From: Baylisascaris procyonis
Lineage: Eukaryota > Nematoda > Chromadorea > Rhabditida > Ascarididae
Reading direction: 5' to 3'
Assembly (NCBI GenBank): GCA_037389465.1
Contig: JAZARR010000074.1
Location: 558,001 to 622,000, forward strand
DNA length: 64,000 nucleotides
Below are positions 1-12,081 of this stretch, in pieces. Each line of letters begins with the position of its first letter. Position 1 is the stretch's first letter. A program made the translations under genes and the position numbers. The notes under the pieces were generated by a model, which was not told the origin of the DNA, did no database searches, and was given only the letters and a program-made list of their open reading frames with translations.

Positions 1-2783
1 ATCAGCCGCCTGCCATCAACATCCACGAAGTAATCTGATTCCTCGAAATGAATCGCTGAATAAATAATGAAAATTCCAGCTCATGAAACAATATACTGCA
101 TCATTAAGCCAAGAAGTTTATTTTCAACTGGAAATAGAACGGGCCTCTTTTCCTGAAACCTTTCGAAACGACTCCACAACTTCCAGTACCGAACGGCCAC
201 GTCCTGTACCGAGATTATAAACCTCGCATCCAATATTGCCCTCTTTGTTAATTCGATCAAGTGCAGCAACATGCCCTTGTGCAAGATCCATTATATGGAC
301 GTAATCACGAATGGCTGTTCCTGACAAATAAAATACATTTCATAAATGGCCCGAATTTTCGTTCAATTTTTAAGAATATCGTTATGGCTGCCGTGAGCAA
401 GAGCGGCATTTCGCTAGGCTTTATGTTCGTCGTGAAAGCGCTATCCCATAGGGTACGAACTAAACATAGGCCAAAAATTGCCCATGGCTGCGACTACGGG
501 AACATTCAAGTACTATAAGAGATGCCAGTTACGATCTCTCAGAGCATTGAAATTATTTTGTGCATATTTCGAGAGATGTCAACCGGAAAAAATTGCATTT
601 GATCCCTTCCACTAACGCTGTAATATATTTCTCGAATAAACTGATCGTGCATACTATTGCTCCTGGATTACCATGTTGTCGGATTTCTGTTCTTTGCATT
701 AAAAACCGCAATCACTCCGCGGCCTTCGTAGAGTTTAGCATTATTACGAACGCACCATCTGGTGTATTATATGTATTGCCGAACACACGTAGATAAGGAA
801 ATTTTCCGATAGCAACTTGGCTGACGTATGGGACAAGGGACAGAGGAACACCTCTGGGATCCTCGCCGAGAAGACCTGACGGATGAGCACCGAATGGATT
901 GAAATATCGTAGCATAATGACGTTCCAGTCCTGAAGAGATCTTGGTTAATCTTGCGTATCACCCAGTGAACTACAACATACCATGTTAAACTCTGGCGGC
1001 TTTCACAATGGGCGTCGGGGTTTGTGTATGTATGTTTGGAGGGGAAGGACAGGGGGTTGGGGTACTGAAATATTCTACATTCTGCAGGCTGAAGTATGTT
1101 CATCTGATGATGTGAGGTGAGGAAGGCAATGGATGCATCAACACTCATCAGCATGACGAAAAAAGATCGTAAATGAAGAGTTTCAGTTAGAGCTCAAGTG
1201 CAGAAAGGATCGAAGGATCGTTGAAGCTGGCAGCACCTGGCGAGCGACTTATTGCGAGCAACTGTCCAAAAAAGTTCTAAGCAGGTCAAAAATGTCAAAA
1301 TCCACTTATTTTCCGCTACCTTCTCAACATTAGCCGTATCAATCAGCATCTTCTCGGTTGTGTACTTCGTCTGTGCGTATGGATTCGTGATGCTGCAACC
1401 TGTCCTACTCGTCTCAAAGAGTGGAAAGGTCTCGGCAACACCATACACAGTTGAACTGCTGGAGAAGACGAAATTTTTCACGTTATACTTCTTGCACAGC
1501 TGAAACAAACATTCATAGGCATGCAGAAAATAATCGGAGGGTCGGCCTATTTCTTTCAAAAATTGTTTTCGCTCTTTTCAGGCAGGAGATCACCCACGCC
1601 AAGTTTCATAACTGTGATTCCTACGTCATAATCGAAGCAATAGATGAAATTCACATACAAATTTGAATTCATGCACATTTATTCCGTCGTAGAAAATTGA
1701 ATACTGCTGGATTGTCTATTGAGCTGTTTTTATTATAAGGAGATCAGAAATACTAAGCCATTAGAAATTGATGATAATTGTGTGGCGTTTAGGACATTTG
1801 TCTATAAGTTTTCAACGTTTTCACTTACCGAACATTTCTGCCGTTCTATTTTTACTCCAGTAGCATTCTTGCATTACTATAGTTCTTGACGCGCTTTTTA
1901 ATCTTTGGCACTAAAAACTCAACATAAAAGGCACTCCACCGATTTAACAGTAGTCATGTATGCGACGGGAACGTGATGTTGATATTCGGGGTATAAACCG
2001 ATATCACTATTTTAGAGAGAGAAATGTAAGTGGCACCATGGGAACAGATCATCTTGTCTGATCTTTTATGAAAATGAATTACTAGTTATGCATCTATTTA
2101 TTAACTCCACATCCTTTTGGCTCACCTTGCCCAACCCCTTCATGAATTTACCATCTGCTCCAATCTCTAATGATGTGATATCTGTTATTTGACCATCTAA
2201 AACGTACGATTGAATCTTTAATACAGACCTCGGAATTTATCAATTTTCTGGTTCACATTTCTGAAGGGAACTGGTTCACACATACGCTTCCTTGGACAGT
2301 CATCACTCTGGACTTTCTAGATTTGTGCCCATGATAGCCAATATGCACAGCTGTTCATATTAACGTTTAGAAAAATAAAAAATCCGTGAAACTCACGCAG
2401 ATTAAATTAATTGACGCAGTTAAATTATTTCTGTAGTATTCGAGAGGTCGTTCCATCGAATCTCCGACGGCTTTGAGGGCTGCCAAATGAATCACGGCGT
2501 AAAGTTTATTCTGTAATGTCGAAGTGTTGCATGAATGCAAAAAAAAAAGGAAAAAAAAAACAAGAACAAAAGAAAAAAACAGAGCATCCACGTAGATCAG
2601 ATATTCAGCAGAACTATCGGAATTCACCGTTTCCGACCGGGTGAATCCAATGTGTGCAACACTTCTTTTGAGCTTTTGATGAGCGTTGAGCAAATTCATT
2701 ACTCTCAAATCGCCAACGTCAAGTATCACTCGTTCGGAAAATATCTATATTTTGCTCATCATGGAAATAGGAACTAGTCATTT
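1..2783. repeat. Diverged left part of the unit
   Basis: Aligns along its length to 17,700-20,550 and 35,150-37,993 but with frequent substitutions and indels, especially in introns. Right of about 2,830 identity becomes almost complete, so the breakpoint falls within intron 2 of GALE copy A. Confidence 0.85.
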
Positions 2784-3658
2784 CAGATAAATGCATGAGT
2801 CTGTAGTGCCAACTTATCTCAGCAAGAATAAAAGATATATCGTGATGCCTTGTTAAGGACTTGCAACGACTTCAACACCTTCTACCTAAGACGAGGCAGA
2901 GGAAAGGAAAAGCGGCAAGCTGAACAAGTTGCAAACCTTGCGAAAAACTTCCTCGAGCTCCGCATTATTGCAGAGATCGCAAAATTGAAATGGAGCGCGC
3001 TTTGCAGATAATTTCTCGACGCGCTTCAAACTTGCTGCATTTCCGTCAGCATCTGAAGTAAACAAATCAATATTAACAGCTTTATGTTCTCGCCGAATTG
3101 CTTTGTAAGATATGCAGTCAAGTTTTCATTTTGTGTTGTTTTCAATGTAGCTATGAATAGTTCCTTGGAGGAATCGTCTTTCATAGCGAGCATTTGATCT
3201 TAACTTCCCTAGGCTCATGCATCTTGCACTAGATAAAACGCCTTGGTTTTAACTTTATCGAAGCGCGAAAATTCGGGCAATGAAAGTTGTAAAACACGCA
3301 GCATATTCCTTTTGGAGATTTCACTGATCCGATTCACTGGCTAATGAGAGGCATCGTACCAATCATATGAGATTTCTTATGTGCCGTGCTGATGACAATG
3401 ACCACGTCTTTCGGGTGATAATTTTATCGAATTTGCAATAGACATGAGAGGTATTGCTATTCGCGTGATATTTCCACAGCAACTTTTAACGTGCGCATTT
3501 CATAACAAGGCTGAAAGCTTGAAATATATTTAATTAAACGCAACTTGCACCGCGTTGACAAAATTGTCGATGCAAACCACCTCATAGCCAGCGTTCAGAA
3601 GTTCTAAGGTTACAAAGCTGCCGATGAATCCAGCTGCGCCTGTCACCAAGATCTTCAT
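145..3658 (-). CDS. gale: UDP-glucose 4-epimerase copy A (3' end outside window)
   Basis: Interconverts UDP-galactose and UDP-glucose in the cytosol (Leloir pathway; supplies UDP-sugars for glycosylation). Six exons are seen, 5' to 3' on the minus strand: 3658-3545, 3052-2937, 2510-2397, 1499-1320, 930-756, 320-145. The terminal exon would lie left of base 1. Visible signatures are the Rossmann motif TGAAGFIG at residue 6, the DNF segment ending exon 1, LKAVG in exon 3, the SSSSTVYG serine and YAQTK (Tyr-x3-Lys catalytic pair, about residues 156-160) in exon 4, and LRYFNP..GAHPSG in exon 5. Exons 1-2 are identical to copies B and C, but exons 3-6 differ at about 27 of 214 residues. Two oddities: exon 1 to exon 2 does not join in frame at any GT donor, and the exon 6 donor is GC rather than GT. 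Start chosen at the ATG 13 nt after a trans-splice-like acceptor. Family assignment is secure; activity of this copy is uncertain. Confidence 0.88.
631..755 (-). repeat. Conserved block inside intron 5 of GALE copy A
   Basis: The 125 bp just downstream of the exon 5 donor differ from copy B (18,390-18,514) at only about 3 positions, whereas the rest of that intron is strongly diverged. It joins the equally conserved 3' half of exon 5. A conversion tract or a constrained intronic element could explain it; no in-frame continuation of useful length is seen. Confidence 0.6.
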
Positions 3659-3671
3659 CTCCTCGCCTGAG

Positions 3672-3680
3672 CTAAAACAC
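3672..3680 (-). promoter_or_regulatory. Probable spliced-leader acceptor of GALE copy A
   Basis: On the minus strand GTGTTTTAG precedes the mRNA start, leaving a 13-nt 5' leader before the ATG at 3658. This spacing and a T-rich AG site are typical of nematode spliced-leader addition. An ordinary acceptor for an upstream noncoding exon is the alternative. Confidence 0.5.
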
Positions 3681-6249
3681 AACCTCTGCTGAATTGAATT
3701 ACTACAATAAACGGATATGAGCACAATAAACAGACCCACGCAAGCGAATATCTCATAGGGCGCTAAATAATACATAAGAGGTGCGTACAGCTCATCACTT
3801 TATCTCTAGGAAACAAAAAGTAGCCACCAAAAAGCTGCTATGGCTGAAAATATTTAATAAAATATTTCAAAAAAAGTGCTCATAAGCAGGCCTTCGTAAA
3901 AGGAGCCCCAGTGAATGCCTCGGCATGTGAAATGGCGAATCGTATTTCTATGGTGGACATTCCACTGCGGTGAGCGCCCCCATCGGGGGGATTTAGTTTC
4001 TCAGAATCTCCCGCGAGGGCTGGCGCAGCTCCTAAGGGGGGAATCCCTGGGAGGCGGAAGAGTGAAAACGCCCGTTTCTCTTGCGAGACTTTTCACACCG
4101 TTGATGATGTTGTGCGGTATTGTTTTCATGGGAAGCTGCCACAAGAAGAATTTTTGAAAAGGTGCAGTCTTGGCGTATCCTTGGCAACTCGTTTCATATA
4201 GAAATTGCAACTGAAGCCCAAGATGTATTTTATTGCCAAGAACACTTGCATGCTTTGTTAAATGCCTATGGCAGTGAGATTTTAGCAACTGCTCCAAAGG
4301 AAGGTTATTCACTTCGTGATCACTGAGAAGGCGCTGTGATAATGCAAGTTGCATGGGGACAAGGAGGGTAGTGAAGGGCCCTTTCCTGTGATGAAATCCC
4401 TTTCCGCATCATAGATATTCTGCCCATAAGAATTGGCCAAAAAATACGCAAGAATTTCTGCATCGTTTGAGCTTCATAATATATCGCTTAAACGGAAGTC
4501 AAGTTCTGGATATGTTTATCTCGTATATCTCCTAAGCGGTTTCAACTTGGGTTTCACAAGTCTGCTTCGTGTACTTTTAAGCAATCTATAAGCAGTTTCT
4601 ATCGCATAACGTTTCGATCCGGTGCATCTGATTTGATAAGGTCTTTAAAAACTCCGCACATGAAATCGATACACCTGCATAGTCGCACTGATCTCATTGG
4701 CATCCAAAAAACACACTAAGAAACAAGAAACAGACGACGAAATTTAAGAAGATGATTATTTCGCAAGGCACGTTTCGCCATTTCCCTCGAGACATTGGAT
4801 CTGTATTATGGCATCTTGCCGAAAAGAAATCATGTAACCAAAAAAACGCCCCCCCTCCCCCCCCATACCAACAATTTATACCATTCTAAATTCTGTTCTC
4901 AATGACAGCCGTTAATAATGTAGCGCAATGTTGACACAAACTTTAGTAAAACGTTATTACAACAAGTGAAAAAGGTGACTTTCAAGGGTGAGGTTGAAGC
5001 AATAGAAAGCTCCGGAACTCATAAACCTTGAGGATTCTTAGATCACTGTGATTTGAAAGCAAAAAACTGAACACAGATCTGAGCCTTTTTTTACATCTAA
5101 GAGAAAGAATAAGAAATGGATGAAACTAATTGAAATAATTATATACTATAATGAAAGCATCGCTCAGCCATCGTCCCCACACACTATCAGAAGAAGAGAA
5201 CTGAATAACGGGTGCGCGGAATTAAAAGATGCATCCCTTCTTTAGGTGATGTAGAGCGAACGGCACACCACCGTTTTCATCATGACTTCATTCATTCTTC
5301 GCTCAAAACACCTTATTGTCAAACTCGCACATCCGCGGGGTTATTTTTGTTTCAGAGCAGATCAGAAGGTAGCTGGAAAGAAGGAATTGTACTCCTTCTA
5401 TTTCGCTGTGAGCATTGTTCGCGAATTCTGGCCATGATACACTCAGAAACTCTGGTTTTCCGGAAATTCCGTGATACCTGTTTTGATTACTATCGGGAGT
5501 CAGTTATTTCGGCACAATTTGTAAAATTGTTTAAAAAAAAAGACGCCAAAAGCATCGAAAATTTATTGCCTCAGACGATTTCTCTTTAAAATTAAATAGA
5601 AAATTCGCTTCGTTCACGCCCTTGTTTAATTTATCGCTAACGGTGATTAATTGCTGTCAATGTTTGTATGCAAGGTCTCACCTGTCATTTGCTTCCTTTA
5701 TAACTGGAAGATTGTTCGGCGATGAATGAGCGATGATCTTTAACCGCTATTGTTCAGATGTGCTTGAGATATTGTGCGTTACCCACCCGAGATCGTGGAG
5801 GGAAATAGCTCGTTTCAAGGGACAGCGTATTGATTTTTTCATCCTCGAATGAAGCAAATTTTCATAACCTTATGGTGCTATTCAGCTCTCCGTTCCGCAC
5901 AATATTACACAGTGAACATCACTGTAGGAATTCAGGTACGTCGGCCTCGGATGCAGCAATCTGGCAGTTCCAGATGCCGATGATAGAACGGTGTTCATGA
6001 AACGTGATAAATAAAAATGCTACTTTCTGGAAAAAAAATAAATGAAATTCTGCAAGGTTATGCAGCAACCGAGGTCGGAATGTCGTGGAGGTGATGCCAT
6101 TCTCAAGAAGACAAATGTTTGAAGACAGAGCGAAAGGATAAAATTTGAAAAGCGAATCGCGATGATGGAGTACAATATTTGTGACACAGCGGGACAATTA
6201 GATGGTTCTCTATTTGCATTCCGCGCAGCGAACTTTATTTTCTTGAATT

Positions 6250-6570
6250 ACGCGGTCCCCTTATTACGCTGCCCTTTACATCGTGTTGTTTTACTAACAT
6301 TACAACCTTTCATCGTTTAACTAATAGGGTTATGCGTATCGTTCTGATGATGGCCCGCGCATAACTCCGGTGCACACGTAAACGAATAAGGGCCGAAACG
6401 TGTACACCTCTCAGGTCTTTGTTCTTTTCCTAGGATACCCTTTTTACAAATACAATCTATTTTCACTATCTTCATGTTCATTTTTATATTTTATTTTGCA
6501 CTTATAGTTCTTAAATAATCTCATGTTTTTAATTAATGATGCATTTATGCATTTATGGGTTTCAATAATT
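6250..6570. mobile_element. 321-bp insertion present only in unit 1
   Basis: Units 2 and 3 read CTTGAATTTCAAC straight across (24,006 and 41,448), while unit 1 has 321 extra bases flanked by AATT on both sides (6,246-6,249 and 6,567-6,570). No terminal inverted repeat or reading frame was found. The right half is A/T-rich. The short flanking duplication suggests transposition, but a deletion from the other units cannot be ruled out; the family was not recognised. Confidence 0.55.
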
Positions 6571-7639
6571 TCAACAATTCTTGCAATATTCAAACCAAAG
6601 CTCATCTGTGCAACTTCCTATCGCTCTTCAGATCTTGAAAACCGCTATTTGCAATAATCGGGTACTTCACGATCAACTGGAAGACTCTATAGCATGAACA
6701 TCACATAATAATAAAAATCTTTATTTATAGAATCAAGAAACCATGGAATCGTGCACGGAAGCAATAAAGCATGCGTATAAAAGCTGCACATACGTTTAAA
6801 AACCCAAAAGGCGGTTAACGAAAAAAAAAACCAGACATCATGAGGAAAAGAGACACATAGGAATACAGAAATGAACATGTGACATTTAGTCGCAACCGGC
6901 AAGCAGCGGATATCGCCGACAGATCACGCTGCTCGAAACGTCGCTTTACGCACGAAAACTTACCAGCCATACCACATATGGTAAGAAGTTCCAGACTGGA
7001 ACAACACGAAAAGGAAAACAACGAAGTGCATCACTTCGATTCTTTGACTCCTTTTAATTTGAAGATGGTGCAAACTTTGTAAAAAGAAAATGCTCTCGAA
7101 CGGAATAACTGCGAAACCTCTGACAGTCTCGAAGCATAAATATAAGTCGAACTGAGCTCTGCGATGCCGCAAAGGTTTCTAATCAAAAATACGAAGGCGC
7201 TGCTTGTAATTAGGCTGGAACGATCCACGAAAAGCTTTCCCGAGGGCCGCGCTAGCGAAGCGACACTGAATTTCGTTAATTACCCCGATATCTTTTTTTC
7301 ACTGATGGGGACCAAACCTAACTACAGTACGCCAAAAATGAAGCTACAGTAAGCAGCGAAACCTTTCCGACACTTTTCTACGTAAATGTATAGCACTGCA
7401 CGAAAAAACAATTGGCAACTTCAGCAGCCCTCCGCGAAACTTCAACACACTGATTGTGCCAGCTTAGATTGGAGCTCATGTAAACATTTAAATCCTTCTA
7501 TACTTCCTTTGCAGGAATGCCGAGACTGCACAAACGCAGAGGACATGAAGCCGAGAAATTTACGAGCACGACAAAGCATTTCTCAGCGCATGTATCATGT
7601 TGCCATAGCTGTAACCACTTTTCCAGTAAAACCTTGCAT

Positions 7640-8580
7640 TGAAATAACGTACCCGAATAAGGGCTCAATAACAGAAATGTACATTTTCAAATCATCAATA
7701 TAAACCTTTCAAGAGCTTAGAAAATTTTCTGCAAGGTCATTTATGAAATAGAAGGGACCCAGAATCTACAATGCGGGACTCCACTGAGCAAAGAATGAAG
7801 CGAAGACAAGGCATCTCCAACTTTCGTTCTGAAACTTCGTCCGCTTACAATCTTTCAACAAGCTAGGACAGCGCTATCTATTCCACGGGTCCTCAACTTG
7901 AATAACAGTTTCAAATTGGTCACCAGTCAAAAGCCCTGGCAGAATCAATACATACCACATCTGTTTGGAAACCGCCATTGAGAGCTTCATACCGGTGGCA
8001 TTAGGACGTTGGAGTGCAGAACTTCCCTTGAGGAAGCGGTGCTGGTCATCACTGATTACACTATAAAGGCTAAGCTGACTCAGAATTGATTTTCTTGGAA
8101 TAATTTCAAGCACCTTGCAAAATGATGACGTATGACTAATGGGACGGTAATTGCAAACACGGCTTAATCGAGGCTTTTTCGGCAATGATACCGCATTTGC
8201 AGTTATCCCAGTATTTGGAACAGTGCCTTACACAATTTCTTCGTGAATCACAAATGAAAGCAATTGTGAGATCTTGGGCGTCACGGTCACGGGCAGCCGA
8301 AATCCTTTAGAGAGTGTAACTTCACGCTAATGGCATTCAGGGCGAATTCCATTTACAGAAAAAAAAAAGCATTACATTGCTCACCCCTAATGAATAAAAG
8401 ACAAACAATTGGTGTGAAGGAATCTGCTTCATGCAACGATAAAACTGCCACTGATTCAAGAACGATAAATTCCTCCGCAATTCACTAGTAAACCAAACGT
8501 TATGAGGAATATATTCAGGAAATAATTCGCTGCTTTCGTCTATGCTTAAAGTGACTTTAGCGTGCAGGCACACAGTTGAA
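7640..8580 (-). pseudogene. Non-LTR retrotransposon (LINE) reverse-transcriptase relic, unit 1
   Basis: On the minus strand the order of motifs is that of a CR1/jockey-type reverse transcriptase: linker VWFTSELRR (about 8,490), then CNYRPISHTSSFCKVLE with QHRFLKG (8,185-8,040), SGVP (about 7,775), FINDLAENF (about 7,745) and the catalytic VYIDDLKMYI at about 7,705-7,679. Reading requires frame changes, and a TGA stands just before YIDD, so it is dead. No endonuclease domain or tail was recognised outside these limits. Clade assignment is approximate. Confidence 0.8.
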
Positions 8581-10694
8581 AATTTGCATGTTTCGTTGTT
8601 TGATATTACATGTTATCCCTTCGGATGCGATCCCTGCATGCGGTCACCAATTTCTCACCTTATAAATTGATAATCACTGTGCAAACTGGATGCGATGAGA
8701 AGGGCCATATCGACAACAAAGGAACTTAGTGAATCCATAGGTGAACAAACTACATATACGCGTATGTAAAAAAAAAAACTGTTCCTCACGCTTTTTATGC
8801 TTCAGGGAATTCTTTCTTGGAAAGCAGTAATGATGAAACGAAAATTTTTCTTTGTTTTACCTAAAATGTGCAATGCCTTATTTTGCAAGTCACTTCACAT
8901 TCAACCGCAAAAGACAGCTATCTAACTCATAGGTCGCTTCTTTCTTTTATTATTTCACGATAATTAGGTTAAACTAAAATTAAAATGACGTTTTTCGAGG
9001 AAACCATTGCTCTACAGCGCATAGAACAATCCACAACTTGGGAAATTTCCGTATGCATAACCAGCGGGGAGGAAATGTTGGTGACGTAGCCAATGCTCAA
9101 TATTTTATCCAGTGATGTTGATAGATTCGGTGATGCGTTTCATGAAGTTTCCGACAGTGGGGACGGAGGAGTGGAAAACGGGCTGTGAAGGTGAAGAGTC
9201 CGTGCTTGCTTGCCATTATCTGGTCTCTCAAGTCCGCATAGAACCTTCTCTTAAAACCTTATCAGATTTATTAAACCCTCAGCGAAAGTAAAGAGACACG
9301 AGGAGATCGAGGAGCAGAAAGGAAGGAGGAGAAGAGGCGGGAGGGAGGCCGGCAGTAGAGAGCTTCAGCACCCAACAGCGCGACTCAAAGATTCGATCTG
9401 CGTGTCATTTTTTTGTCCTGGACGAAGCAGTTGGTCTTGGATTAGCTGATCCTTCTTACAGATCCGCTCCACAAGCAAACAAAAGATGCTGAAAACTAGT
9501 GGATTAATTTCAGGGAAATGAACAGCAAAGGCTTTCCGTATCAGTCGACACGGAGGTGTCCGACATGGCTCAGCTGCGGGAGCCGACTGTCATCTCGGAT
9601 CGATGAATAAGTGAATAAAAATCCCACTTGTACATGGCCCTCCTTCGAAGTGCCGTTAAGTGCTTGGGAATGGTATATGCTGCAAAATGTTCTGGATGAA
9701 GTGCATGGAAGGACCTTCAGAACTTTTTTTTAACAAGCAACACTGTTTGAGCCTCATACATCCAAATCACAACCTCCGAGAGGAAATAAAAAGACTGTCA
9801 TGCGAATGGATCCCACTGCAGCATCATTGAGAAGGGATAAAATATCAGCCGCTGGAGAGGTTTGATTCGTTTTGGCACCGAACGCGATAACAGCCCACTC
9901 AACTGCAGAAACAGAGACAAGTAAATAAACAAGATTATGCTATCGGTTATGTTACAGTGTAAAATAATCCTTGCAAACGCCTATCCTATTGATCTCATGT
10001 GAATGTAACGCACCTGAACAATACATCATAAGCCAAAACAACAGGAAAGCAAATAAACGCATTACTCTTTTCTAACGGAATGTGGAGAAATGATGCCACA
10101 ACGAAGGGATCTGCTTGCGTGATTGCAGAGAATGCAGCAAACATGCGCTTTCTTGATGCAATTATTTGCAGTAAGCATCCGATTTCCGCACACAGCTATT
10201 TGCCTTCTTGTGGGTCGGTGTTCTGGGAGAATGCTATGAAACCGTTGCATTTTTCATCGTTAAAGACGAAGTCCATCTCAATTTTTTCTTCAAATGCACG
10301 GGACAGAGATGAATAAAAAAGCTCCTGCAGGTGTCAGTAGAAATCGATGCTAATGATTCTCACAAGTTCTGAATGACGGAAGATGATATTCCGGAGAATT
10401 TCTGATGTTAACACGATCAAAAACCTCATGAAGTCGGCTAAATTCGAGTAGCCGAAAGGAATTTGCGACAGGTGTGTGCTCAAAGTGTTCAAAATGTTGT
10501 TTAAAAATCATTCATATCTATGACATGCGAACATTTGCAAAAAATGCCCCGTGAAGAAACGAACAAAGCAACTGGAAATTGAAGGTCGTCAGCCGCCTAA
10601 AACAAATAGGGAAATGTGTCAGGGAAGTCAGCACACTAAGGGTGTATATGCCCCACCAGTCCAACCGGTTTAATTCTTCCGCGATCAGTGTTAG

Positions 10695-10865
10695 ATGAAA
10701 AACCTCCCCATAAAAGAAGCAAGTATGTCGAATTTCTCGCAAATTGAAATTCACCCAGCCTTCTTGAGGCGTTACGGGATCAATGCGGAGTTCGACAAAA
10801 ACGATCAAGCCATGCTCTGCGAAAGGACCACCGAGTTTTGGAAGTGTAGCTTCAGGGACTTATAA
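10695..10865 (+). pseudogene. Broken candidate exon (unit 1), family unknown
   Basis: A 56-codon frame starting MKNLPIKEAS directly after a GTTAG acceptor-like site and running through RRYGINAEFDKNDQAMLCER. It ends at TAA. In unit 3 the same codon is CAA and the frame continues to a GTGAGT donor, so this copy looks truncated by a nonsense change. I do not recognise the family, and most differences between copies change the amino acid, which suggests no selection. Confidence 0.3.
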
Positions 10866-11544
10866 GCCGAAACCACCGAGTGAGTGAAAAGAAAGGCATA
10901 CATAAATACGTTTAGGCGTAACACTGCTACACAGCAATTTGGAAATGGAAATGTGTAAAAGCGTTCAAGGAAAGAAATTTTTTTTTCGTCCCATTTTTTT
11001 ATTTTCACTAGTTTTTTACCATTTTTAGTTTTTCCGGACGCTCGCGGTACAAAATGAAATGAAATATTCTGTAAAAGTAAGCAAGAGATGGCTTGCGCAA
11101 TCCATCAAACAGTTTCCTTAGTTCGATGGCTTAAAATTGTGGCTCGAAAGGCGCCAGAGATTGCTTTATCGGCTACCAAGACGAGTAATCTCTGCGCACT
11201 TCAATGCGTGCGTGAATCTGGTAGGGGCCAATGAATCACCTCGAAAGTTCGTGCAGAGGTCTATTCATCTAAGCCAGTTTCAAGATTCCTTGCTTAGTGC
11301 TTCTGTGTTGTAACAGCAGCAGACTGGATACGCAGAGAAGAACGAATGCATGCATACGCGAAGATCTATGCGGCACCCGCAGTGACCCAACTCTAATGGA
11401 TTTTGTAGAATCAAAATTGATTCGCAAGACTGACATGTTACGCAGTCTCAAAATTTCGCTTTTTGTGTCGCAACCGATCAGTTATAACGACTTGATTTGC
11501 GAGCAATAACTGAAAGAGAGCGCAGTGAAATCACTTTCGGAGGT

Positions 11545-12081
11545 CTCTCTCGCATAAACATTTAACTACCTTCAACCCGTTCCTGCCGGAAAAAAGCTCA
11601 TGGAGAACATTCGAAACGATAGGCGCATTAACATGTTCGCGGCTGATAGTTTTGTTGCGATTTTTTTTTGAAATGAAATGGGCGACACCAACAATATCAA
11701 CCGATAATTGTTACGCGTTATTACGAAAAAACAATTCAGCAAATGAATCGTAAGAACGTTTGGTATAGTGAAAAGCATGGCATTAAAATCACCATCGTTC
11801 ATGGATTACACTATTGGTGGCGATTCACAGCAACGCGATGATAAATCAGAGGAAGGAGGTTGACGTGAACCAAGCGAAATTGCGGGTCGTATGTACATGA
11901 CAGACAAGAAAGCAAAACTGCTGGTTTATTAGACAAAGGAACAACAGGGTTAAGAGTCAAGATATACGTGGAATAAGACTTACAAGCAATACAGGCCTTC
12001 AAACACCAACAGTATGAAAGCAGCAAATAGAACAACGAGAATTACAAGAAACGATTAGGATTCGTGGGCGAGTTGTGCGAC
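11545..12081. repeat. About 537-bp block present in units 1 and 2, absent in unit 3
   Basis: Between GGAGGT and AACGATGTG, unit 3 (46,434-46,446) has only a few bases where units 1 and 2 have about 537. No terminal repeats or recognisable protein are seen inside. It is either an insertion shared by units 1 and 2 or a deletion in unit 3. Confidence 0.5.

Noticed and set aside
744..1154. 136-residue minus-strand open frame overlapping GALE exon 5
   Set aside because: It is in the wrong frame relative to the conserved epimerase exon and spans intron sequence.
4001..4354. 117-residue minus-strand open frame (also at 21,768 and 39,211)
   Set aside because: No family similarity, low-complexity arginine/proline-rich end, no splice or start context; repetition is only due to the tandem unit.
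4845..4865. C-rich tract with different lengths in the three units as a functional element
   Set aside because: Looks like ordinary homopolymer slippage or sequencing error; useful only as a copy marker.
5212..5589. 125-residue plus-strand open frame (longer, 171 residues, in unit 3)
   Set aside because: The length difference is a 2-base change in an A-run, and the frame is broken in the older copy at 49,880-50,100, so it does not look selected.
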